Assembly: GCA_003171315.1 (NCBI GenBank)
Contig: PMYE01000164.1
Location: forward strand, 1-37,051
Reading direction: 5' to 3'
Origin: Acidobacteriaceae bacterium
GTDB taxonomy: Bacteria > Acidobacteriota > Terriglobia > Terriglobales > Acidobacteriaceae
DNA: 37,051 nt
The notes beneath the pieces were generated by a model, which was not told the DNA's origin, searched no databases, and saw only the letters and a list, made by a program, of their open reading frames with translations. The position numbers and the translations under genes were made by a program. Every line of letters starts with the position of its first letter. Within the stretch, counting starts at the first letter, position 1. Positions 23,039 through 30,246 of this stretch are shown here, in pieces.

Positions 23039-25168
23039 TCAGATCTCGAACACTACCATCTGATGTCCCTGGACCGAAGGCACTACGGTGTAAGCGTAAC
23101 CGCCTTGGAAATCGAATTTCAAACTTTGCCGTTGTGGCGCCAGATACACCCGGGAAGGCTCCTTAACCGTCCGCAATGCAATCTTCACATTGGCGAGCGG
23201 GATTGCTTCCTCGACGATATCGAGATCCGGGGCGCGACGGGTAGCCGGATAATGCAATAAATGGACGATTCGCTTGCCGTTTTGCCCGGTCACCGTCGCC
23301 TCGGCCGTCGAGGGCAACTCCGCCTTGATCAACGGATCGGGCAGAAAACGGCGAAGGCAATTTCTCACCAGCAGTTTGTGAGCGCGATAGGCATTGTTAG
23401 CGTAGGACTCAAAGATCGGAAATGAAATATAGATGATATTGCCGCGTTGCGCGACAGTCGTGTAATCCGTAGGCTCCTCCCATGGCGTCTGATGATGAGA
23501 ACTGAAGTGCTCATATGTGCGGTCGAAGTAGGGCTTCCAGAACCAAGCCAACTCAGCAGTGCCCGGCTTGGCCTTAACCATAGAACCCCGGGCGTATGTG
23601 AACTGCACCATGGGATCTATGTCATCATTTACGCCTTCCAGGGCCTCGAAGTAATCACCGAGATCCCCAGGGTAAGGGGAGGGGCCAAAGTACTCGACCC
23701 CCATCTCGCTCAGCACGAATTGCTTGCCGTCCAAATCCAGGCCCGACTCGTGGCTGAGGATCAGCTTGCCGCCTCCGGCCAAATAGCTTCTCACCTGACG
23801 CAGCAAGTCCTGGTCAAAACGATGCGAATCTGGAAGGATCAGAACGCTATATCTGGAAAAGTCGGAATCGCGGTCAAGTACGTCGAACTGTTGGTGCAGC
23901 TCCGCCAGCATATTGGTAGCGCCGGCGTCCGATGTAGCAACCGGCTCCTGTGTCGTGGGTTTCCTTGTGGATAGAAAGCCGATCTCCGTGACCGCCTGCG
24001 CCCCGATGCACCACGGCTCTTTTTCTTCCACCTTCTTATAGGTGCTGCCGATCCGGTCATAGACAGCCTTCTCCAGCCGCCCGCGCGGGTGCATCTGGTC
24101 GCCGAGCGAACACTTGGCTGCCTGAGCCAACATGCGGAAACACTCGTAGTCCAATGCCGCTTGATTGCGCAGCGACCCGAAATCTCCCCAGCCGCGGTGA
24201 AACCGCGCGTCCATGCCCAGATATTCCAGGCCTAAGTTGCGAACATACCTCGACATCACCGCGAAATGCGTGTACCCCCATTCACCGCCGGGGAGCGATT
24301 CCACCTCGATCTGCGTGTAGTGCTTCAGGAGGGGCCGCATGTCCACATGCACCTGACCGTTAAAGAACGTGGGAACATGGGGCCGGTACCGGCGCACCGT
24401 CGTCTGCAGGCGGTCCATCGTGCGTTCGACCACCATGGCAAAATGCTTGAGGCGATCCTCCAGCTTTGTGGAGTCCAGCCCCAATTTCTCCCGCTCCGTC
24501 ATGCAGTAGTGACAGAAGCACCCATTGGGCGGGGTTAAGACGATGTCAAACCAGAAACCATCCACGTCGTAGTTCCTGGCCACTTCCTCGGCCTGCGCGT
24601 TGATGTAATCCAGATACGGCGAATTCGGACACAGCCATTTCCACCCAGGCTCCAAGGAGGCGTCGCCACCCACTGCTGCATTCTGAAGAATAAATGCCCC
24701 ATGCTCATCAAGAACGCGCCAGTCGGCGTGCTGCTCGGCGGCATACTGATCCCACATGACTGTCATGTAGACCGGCGTCAGAATGTCCGCCTTATGACAG
24801 GCGGCAATCTGCTCTCCCAGTAAGTCGATTTTCAGGCCGGGATGAACCGGACCTACTTTGCTCGGGTAATAGGCCATGCCATGATGACACTTGGCAAATA
24901 TATTGATGGAGTTGACGTGGGCATCCTTGAGCGTCTGGACAAATGCCGACGGATCGAAATCCACAGCCACGTCCGTGATGAGCGGCGAGGTATGAAAATC
25001 CAAATGAACCTGCCGGAATCGTAGGCCTTTGGGGTCGATGGTTGTGCTTGGCATCGGCACATCCGGCGCAGGAGGCGCCGTTTGACCTTCCACGACAGAG
25101 GCAACCGAACCCAACCCAGCCGCAAGACCGAGCGACTTCACGAATGAGCGCCGCGTGAAAGCATCCAT
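23039..25168 (-). CDS. Tat-exported glycosidase-like protein (GHL6/beta-galactosidase-like)
   Basis: A 709-residue protein. The N-terminus FTRRSFVKSLGLAAGLGSVA is a Tat signal. Residues 50-390 look like a TIM barrel of the hypothetical glycosyl hydrolase 6 (GHL6) type: HVNSINIFAKCHHGMAYYPS, DVDGFWFDIVLTPP, a CFCHYCM cysteine cluster and THFAVMSRY. Residues 400-620 resemble the class I glutamine-amidotransferase-like fold used as a trimerisation domain in beta-galactosidases (FDVLDRDSDFSRYSVLILPD, YLAGGGKLILSHES). A small C-terminal sandwich follows. Activity is unproven. AAGGAG lies eight bases upstream of ATG 25168. It is 118 bp downstream of another Tat-exported gene and probably forms an operon with it. 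Confidence 0.8.
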   Translation of the reverse strand: MDAFTRRSFVKSLGLAAGLGSVASVVEGQTAPPAPDVPMPSTTIDPKGLRFRQVHLDFHTSPLITDVAVDFDPSAFVQTLKDAHVNSINIFAKCHHGMAYYPSKVGPVHPGLKIDLLGEQIAACHKADILTPVYMTVMWDQYAAEQHADWRVLDEHGAFILQNAAVGGDASLEPGWKWLCPNSPYLDYINAQAEEVARNYDVDGFWFDIVLTPPNGCFCHYCMTEREKLGLDSTKLEDRLKHFAMVVERTMDRLQTTVRRYRPHVPTFFNGQVHVDMRPLLKHYTQIEVESLPGGEWGYTHFAVMSRYVRNLGLEYLGMDARFHRGWGDFGSLRNQAALDYECFRMLAQAAKCSLGDQMHPRGRLEKAVYDRIGSTYKKVEEKEPWCIGAQAVTEIGFLSTRKPTTQEPVATSDAGATNMLAELHQQFDVLDRDSDFSRYSVLILPDSHRFDQDLLRQVRSYLAGGGKLILSHESGLDLDGKQFVLSEMGVEYFGPSPYPGDLGDYFEALEGVNDDIDPMVQFTYARGSMVKAKPGTAELAWFWKPYFDRTYEHFSSHHQTPWEEPTDYTTVAQRGNIIYISFPIFESYANNAYRAHKLLVRNCLRRFLPDPLIKAELPSTAEATVTGQNGKRIVHLLHYPATRRAPDLDIVEEAIPLANVKIALRTVKEPSRVYLAPQRQSLKFDFQGGYAYTVVPSVQGHQMVVFEI

Positions 25169-25285
25169 TTCCCAACTCCTTCTTTACTTCATCGACTGAT
25201 GTACTTTGTCCAGCGCGCACTCCAGAATTCCATCACCGATACTGCAATTCGACCGGCCTGCGCACAACCTTTTCTTTGTTTTTCC

Positions 25286-27589
25286 CTAAGTCACTATATC
25301 TTTGCTTAACAACCAGCGAACGTACTCGCCGTCATCGAATGGATCCCTGGGAAGAAAGCTGGAGAAAGTAGCATTCTTGTATCGCCAGACACAACACGCG
25401 TCGCCCGCCTTGGCAATCGCGGTCGCGGCAGACCGAAGCGTCGCGCCATAGGCCAGACCGGCGGGCATGGTGACACCAGCCGGCCCCGTCACGACGAGGT
25501 TGCTGTCCCACTCAGTTATTCCACTGTAATTCTCAGGAACAATGATGCCTGGCCCGGTTGGCCCGGTTACACCGATGGCCTTGCCGGGGAGCTGACGAAG
25601 TTCCGTAACGCCGGTGAACTCGGGATGCGCGGCGAGAGACGCAGCATTCCAACAAACGATCGAGAGCGGAATGCCTTGTTTCTGCAATTCATCGAGCGGC
25701 AGGCCTTCCAGGCCGGTAACGCACAGGATGACGCGTCGATAGCCGCGCAGCTCGCGGCAATCGAGGTCTTCGCGCTTGTAGTACTCGAAGACATCATAGG
25801 GGATGTCGAGATCGATCGTCAGCCCAGTCAGTATTTGCTCGGTGAGAAAGCGGTCGTGCAGATGGTGCCGTTCCAGATCCACCAGCGAGCGCTCTGCGTA
25901 AAAGCGCAGCACGGCTATGCCTGGAACCTTCTTAGGCCGCCCCAGGTCGTGTTGTGCGCGGTCATTGATGCAGCGAAGCGCCTTCCAGGTTTCGGGCCTC
26001 ACGTTGGGCAGTGTCATCCCATACGGCGTCGGTTCCGCCGTAGCGCCCGGATCGTATCCCAGCCACATAATGCCGTCTGGGTTGTAACCCACCACCTGCT
26101 CGTACATATGCGAGACGTCGTTGGGCATAGGGTGCTGTAGGTCGAAGGAGAAGGTGTGCGCCTGCATCCAAGGCACCAACTTCTTCCCGAACCGTCTGAC
26201 CAACCCGCTCCAATAGGCGTTTTCCAACGGGATCATGGACTCGATATAACCGGGCCGCGGATTGCGGTCCGAATTCGTGCATTGCGAATCGCCCGTACGC
26301 GCGACGGGGTAGGGGTCGGGATTGACCATGTCGAATTGCTGCACCAGCAATTGCGCGCTGCAGCCGTCGTGGTCGTTCGCCAGCGTGGCGAAGGGGGTCG
26401 GATTGAACCGCGTGGTGTTGCGGAAAACCATCAGGCGTGGCGCAACTTTGTGAGCTTCGGTAACAACGGCCTTTACCAGTTCCGCGGTAGCCGTGTGGAA
26501 GGCGTACAGCCAGTCGCGGTAGGCGTTTACGCCGAAAACCTCGGGAAACCCCCATACGCGCGGGTACTCATCGATCCCATTGAGCTTGCGATAACCGGCG
26601 ATGCCGCTGTCAGAGTAGTCGTAGAGCGGTATGGCGCATTTCGGCGAGTTCGTAAAGCCGGTCCTGAGGAAACATTCGTCGCCGAACCGCATAGCGCGGA
26701 TCACATCCTCGGGGAAGGCGCCGCCGTTCTCCTGGGCGAATCGGTCCAGCACTGCGCGCACCGACTGCGCCGCGGTCTCTCGTGTTGAAGCAGCGGCCGG
26801 GCTGAGTTGGTTGGTGCGCCAATAAACGGCGAGCATCGTGTGATCCAGATCGCCCTCAACATCCGTCAGGTCGAACGTGATGCGCAGGCTCTGGCTACCG
26901 CGGTCGCTGATGAGTGCCTGGACGATCGCCAGATGCTGCCTGCCGTCGTAGTCCTTCTGCTTGACGACCACTTCCGCTTTGAATGCCCGGTCGGTCGAAA
27001 AAATCCCCGGGTCGAAGTAACTATCGAAGGTGTGATTATCGGTAAAGTAGCTCTTGGTCTTCCAATTGTACGGAGCATAATGAAACGGCAGGCCGATTTC
27101 GATGGTGTGTTTGCCCCTGGCAAACGGAAACGTATGCGAATCGATGCTGAGATCCTGATAGGTGCCTGTGATCGCCACCGCAAACTCGGGCGTCAACCCC
27201 ATCTGCTTCACATCTCTCGACCCGATGATCTCTCCCATGAACATCCCGCCGACATCGCTTGCAAGCATCACCTGTAAACCGTGCTTGCGGGCGCTCTGAA
27301 TATCGGTGGTCTCAATCACCTGTACACCGTGAGAAGCGATGTCCCCGAAACTGCTGGATGGGATGACACTCTCCGCGCTTGACATCCAGACCCTGGGAAA
27401 GCCGGCGCCCGGTTCGATTTCCTTGCTGACTTTATTCACTTCCGGCGCCGCGGATGTTGATTTGTGTGTCGGCTGGGCCGCAGACTTAACTGCGCCAAGC
27501 ACCGTCGCCAGCGTAACGGCCGAGCTGCTTTGAAGAAAATCGCGCCGGCTCAATCCGCCTTCATTTTTTTGTTTGTTGATCTTGCTCAT
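25286..27589 (-). CDS. Tat-exported protein, possible TIM-barrel glycosidase, family not recognised
   Basis: A 767-residue protein. ATG 27589 is chosen because AAAGGAG lies about nine bases upstream; an in-frame ATG eight codons earlier has no such site. The N-terminus GLSRRDFLQSSSAVTLATVL is a Tat signal. A beta-rich region at about 90-240 is followed by a barrel-like region (EYPRVWGFPEVFGVNAYRDW, MVNPDPYP, PDGIMWLGYDPG). Near 580-680 there is a fold like the amidotransferase/trimerisation domain (DIPYDVFEYYKREDLDCREL, GYRRVILCVTGLEGLP). This layout parallels its downstream neighbour, so a glycosidase role is reasonable, but I cannot assign catalytic residues. The homologous tail of a GH39 paralogue lies just upstream. 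Confidence 0.75.
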   Translation of the reverse strand: MSKINKQKNEGGLSRRDFLQSSSAVTLATVLGAVKSAAQPTHKSTSAAPEVNKVSKEIEPGAGFPRVWMSSAESVIPSSSFGDIASHGVQVIETTDIQSARKHGLQVMLASDVGGMFMGEIIGSRDVKQMGLTPEFAVAITGTYQDLSIDSHTFPFARGKHTIEIGLPFHYAPYNWKTKSYFTDNHTFDSYFDPGIFSTDRAFKAEVVVKQKDYDGRQHLAIVQALISDRGSQSLRITFDLTDVEGDLDHTMLAVYWRTNQLSPAAASTRETAAQSVRAVLDRFAQENGGAFPEDVIRAMRFGDECFLRTGFTNSPKCAIPLYDYSDSGIAGYRKLNGIDEYPRVWGFPEVFGVNAYRDWLYAFHTATAELVKAVVTEAHKVAPRLMVFRNTTRFNPTPFATLANDHDGCSAQLLVQQFDMVNPDPYPVARTGDSQCTNSDRNPRPGYIESMIPLENAYWSGLVRRFGKKLVPWMQAHTFSFDLQHPMPNDVSHMYEQVVGYNPDGIMWLGYDPGATAEPTPYGMTLPNVRPETWKALRCINDRAQHDLGRPKKVPGIAVLRFYAERSLVDLERHHLHDRFLTEQILTGLTIDLDIPYDVFEYYKREDLDCRELRGYRRVILCVTGLEGLPLDELQKQGIPLSIVCWNAASLAAHPEFTGVTELRQLPGKAIGVTGPTGPGIIVPENYSGITEWDSNLVVTGPAGVTMPAGLAYGATLRSAATAIAKAGDACCVWRYKNATFSSFLPRDPFDDGEYVRWLLSKDIVT

Positions 27590-27693
27590 CCCATTGCTCC
27601 TTTGTACGATCATAACTCGTTCAATCTGCGGAGTGAGATCACGCTGTCACGAAATGCGTCACCGAAATCCGGGACCACTTTCCGGCAATTCGA

Positions 27694-27789
27694 CTACTCC
27701 TTCGTGCCGCGCCGGGCTGCATACCAACCCGCCAGTTCGTGCCGCAGCGGGGTTGTGCGAAGTGCGGCCTCCCCCTGCGCACGCAACTC
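27694..27789 (-). pseudogene. Orphan C-terminal tail of a GH39-type paralogue
   Basis: The last 31 codons (ELRAQGEAAL, TTPLRHELAGWYAARRG, stop) match the tails of the two GH39-type genes at 34554 (ELRAQGEAALPTTPLRQEL) and 32731. The bases after the stop, down to about 27600, also resemble the region following the 34554 stop. So the 3' end and flank of a third paralogue survive here without its catalytic body. Confidence 0.82.
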
Positions 27790-27957
27790 GGGGTGCTCAC
27801 TGAACCATACCTCGGTTTCGCCGAAGGTCCAGTCTTCGTAGTGCATCAGGTACAACACCGCCAGCAACTGCGGCTGTGTGAACTGACGCTTGCTGAACTT
27901 GATGCGCTGAGCAGGCAGCGCCGCTTGCGGGCTTGCAACGCCGGCCGCACGAATCAT
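27790..27957 (-). pseudogene. N-terminal transposase fragment fused to the GH39 tail
   Basis: The frame reads RIKFSKRQFTQPQLLAVLYL then MHYEDWTFGETEVWFSEHPE, the recognisable opening of IS4/IS5-like DDE transposases of soil bacteria. It runs in frame into the orphan GH39 tail at about 27789, so an 87-codon chimeric open frame exists. The rest of the transposase, including all catalytic residues, is absent. No inverted repeats were found around it. The gap 27958-28060 holds nothing else. Confidence 0.65.
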
Positions 27958-28060
27958 ACCAGCCCGACTTCCGCCATAGCCGGCTGCGAAAACCCCAAAG
28001 CAGCTTCAGTTTAACCCGGTTCTGATGCGCCGCAACTCCCACGCACCGAGAATATCCACT

Positions 28061-28075
28061 GAGCTAAAATAGCTC
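28061..28075. promoter_or_regulatory. Inverted repeat and -10-like box before the ASPIC gene
   Basis: GAGCTA-AAA-TAGCTC is a perfect 6-bp inverted repeat containing TAAAAT (28065-28070), a good -10 match only seven bases before ATG 28078. There is no ribosome binding site, so transcription here would give a leaderless message. No convincing -35 was found. Confidence 0.35.
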
Positions 28076-28077
28076 TG

Positions 28078-29853
28078 ATGACCCGCAGAGATCTTTTGGC
28101 TGCCTTCGCCGCCTCCCTGCCCGGCTTGGGCCTTCGCCGGCTCTTTTCTCGGGAATTGGCGTCGCCTATTGCCTCCGCGGCCTCCCGCTCCGCCCTCGCA
28201 CAATCTGAGTCCAAAGGCCAGTCGTCGAGCGCTTCTTCGGCGGAGGCTGGTTCCGTTTGGTTCACTGATGTCGCCAATAGATCGAACTTTTCCTACTGGA
28301 CGAACGTCGATTACACGGGGCGGAAATACTTCCCTCAGCCGATGTGCGGCTGCGTTGCAGCAATCGACTACGACAACGACGGCAACATGGACCTGTTCTT
28401 TACCAACGGCGCCAAGTTCCCGGAACTCAAAAAGACCACGCCCGCCTTTTACAACTGTTTGCTGCGCAACAAGGGCGACGGCACTTTTGAAGATGTCACC
28501 GCCAAGGCCGGACTCAGCGGAGAGAACCTTGGCCTCAGTATCGGCGTGGCCGTGGCGGACTACGACAACGATGGCTATGAGGATATCTTTATCTGCAATG
28601 CCGGCCGGAACGCTCTCTATCATAACAACGGAAACGGCACATTCACGGACGTGACCGTTGGTTCTGGTCTGGACCACAAGCCGCCAAACCTTCTGTGTGT
28701 CGGTGCGGCCTGGTTCGACTACAACAACGACGGACTGCTCGACCTGATTGTTACCAATTACACCACCTGGACTCCACAAACGGACAAACAATGCTTCATG
28801 GACGCCGACCGCGAGGAGTATTGCAGTCCAACCATATACCCGAGCGTTGCATCGAGGCTCTACCGCAATCTCGGCCACGGCCATTTCAAGGACGTTACCG
28901 ACTCGAGCGGAATTGGAAAGGCCCTCGGTAAAGGGATGGGCATATCCATCGCGGACTTTACCGGCAATGGCCTGATGGACGTCTTCATAGCCAACGACAC
29001 CGAACCCAATTTCCTTTTTATCAACCAGGGAAACGGAACCTTCAAGGAAAGCGGCATCGAATATGGCGTGGCATACAATTTGCGGGGAGATAAGGTGTCA
29101 GGCATGGGCTGCGACGCAAAGGACTTCGACAACGACGGCTGGGTGGACATTGTTTACAACGACCTTATCGATCAAGGATGGGGCATCTTCAAGAACGAGG
29201 GTGGAAAGCTCTTTACCGACATAACATTGGAAACCGGGCTCGAGTCTCTGACCCACAAGCTGGCAGGGTGGAACATTGGATTCATCGACTACAACAATGA
29301 CGGCTGGAAAGACATTTATTCAGCCAATGGAGATGTAGATAATCTGACTGCCGACTCCAGCCAGCACGACACCATGTTCCGGAATCTGGAGGGCCGAACA
29401 CTGGTCGATGTCTCCGGGCAGATGGGCCCGGACTTCGCCTTCGTCGGCTATCAGCGAGGCGCGGCCTTTGTTGATCTCAACAACGACGGATTCATGGATC
29501 TGGTCGTTACGTCGCTGGGCGAGAGGCCGCGCATCCTCATGAACAATGCGGTCGTCAAGAATCACTGGATCATGTTCGACCTGCGGGGCCACAAGAGCAA
29601 TCGCGATGGGATCGGCGCAAAAATCAAGGTGACTACCGGCTCCGGGAGGACTCTCTATAACCATGTGACAACAAGCGTGGGGTTCATGTCATCGAGTGAT
29701 CGCCGCGCGCACTTCGGTCTTGGCGGCGAGACGAAGTTGGATCATGTAGAGATACGTTGGCCGAGTGGAATTGTGCAACGAATCAATCATCCTCCCGTGG
29801 ACCAGATCATGAAAGTGGAGGAGCCGGCTGCAACGCTTGCGCGTCCGAAGTGA
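28078..29853 (+). CDS. FG-GAP/VCBS repeat protein with ASPIC/UnbV domain (CRTAC1-like)
   Basis: A 591-residue exported protein. The start MTRRDLLAAFAASLPGLGL looks like a Tat signal. From about 60 to 480 it carries FG-GAP repeats with calcium-binding loops, such as DYDNDGNMDLFFTNG, DYDNDGYEDIFICNAG, DYNNDGLLDLIVTNY and DLNNDGFMDLVVTS, expected to form a beta-propeller. The C-terminus is an ASPIC/UnbV domain (DGIGAKIKVTTGSGRT, SSDRRAHFGLGGE, VEIRWPSGIVQ). Acidobacteria carry many such genes, often beside TPR or PD40 proteins, as here. The molecular role is unknown; calcium-dependent adhesion or polysaccharide binding is usually assumed. Confidence 0.92.
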   Translation: MTRRDLLAAFAASLPGLGLRRLFSRELASPIASAASRSALAQSESKGQSSSASSAEAGSVWFTDVANRSNFSYWTNVDYTGRKYFPQPMCGCVAAIDYDNDGNMDLFFTNGAKFPELKKTTPAFYNCLLRNKGDGTFEDVTAKAGLSGENLGLSIGVAVADYDNDGYEDIFICNAGRNALYHNNGNGTFTDVTVGSGLDHKPPNLLCVGAAWFDYNNDGLLDLIVTNYTTWTPQTDKQCFMDADREEYCSPTIYPSVASRLYRNLGHGHFKDVTDSSGIGKALGKGMGISIADFTGNGLMDVFIANDTEPNFLFINQGNGTFKESGIEYGVAYNLRGDKVSGMGCDAKDFDNDGWVDIVYNDLIDQGWGIFKNEGGKLFTDITLETGLESLTHKLAGWNIGFIDYNNDGWKDIYSANGDVDNLTADSSQHDTMFRNLEGRTLVDVSGQMGPDFAFVGYQRGAAFVDLNNDGFMDLVVTSLGERPRILMNNAVVKNHWIMFDLRGHKSNRDGIGAKIKVTTGSGRTLYNHVTTSVGFMSSSDRRAHFGLGGETKLDHVEIRWPSGIVQRINHPPVDQIMKVEEPAATLARPK

Positions 29854-30086
29854 AGTGGAATGCAGTGCAGGAGGCCCAAAGGATTGGGCATCCCAAGCCC
29901 CGCGAAGGACGATTGTTTCCCAGTATCGGCTGGATCGTTTTGTGGGCAGCCTGCTGCGGCCGGAGTCTATCGACTCTCAACTACCGTGAGAATCCGATCG
30001 GCCTTGACCTGGGTAAGAACCTGTCTGACGCCGGTGTGCCAAGAAAGCTCCCCTTGTCGACAACGGTGGCCTTCCCCAGCCCTATA
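29854..30086. other. Intergenic stretch before palindromic repeat
   Basis: This is the first part of a 393-bp gap between convergent genes. It contains a small hairpin (GGCCCAAAGGATTGGGC region, 29875-29891), a plausible terminator core for the ASPIC gene but without a T-run. I see no gene. A plus-strand frame stays open from about 30040 across the following repeat, but has no start signal. Confidence 0.35.
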
Positions 30087-30197
30087 GCGTTTTCGGAATT
30101 GCTGTAGACCGAAGGAAAACACTCAAGTGGCTTTTTCCTCAAGAAAAAGCCACCTTTCACAACCCTGAAAAAGTCTACGTGTATTCCGAAAACGCTC
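30087..30197. repeat. Nested palindromic dispersed repeat, copy 2
   Basis: Outer arms AGCGTTTTCGGAAT (30087-30100) and ATTCCGAAAACGCT (30184-30197) pair perfectly over 14 bases. The inner hairpin (30126-30157) differs from copy 1 (10226-10257) at one base, in the loop, and TGTAGACC occurs at the same offset. Total length is 111 bp against 112. It lies between convergent genes. Confidence 0.82.
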
Positions 30198-30246
30198 TAA
30201 TTGCGCGAGCAATTCCGCTCTATCGATCAGGTCCGGAAAACCCGCA

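Noticed and set aside
22861-23166. 101-codon plus-strand frame after the GH39 gene
   Set aside because: Its second half overlaps the end of the convergent 709-residue gene, with no ribosome binding site or recognisable domain.
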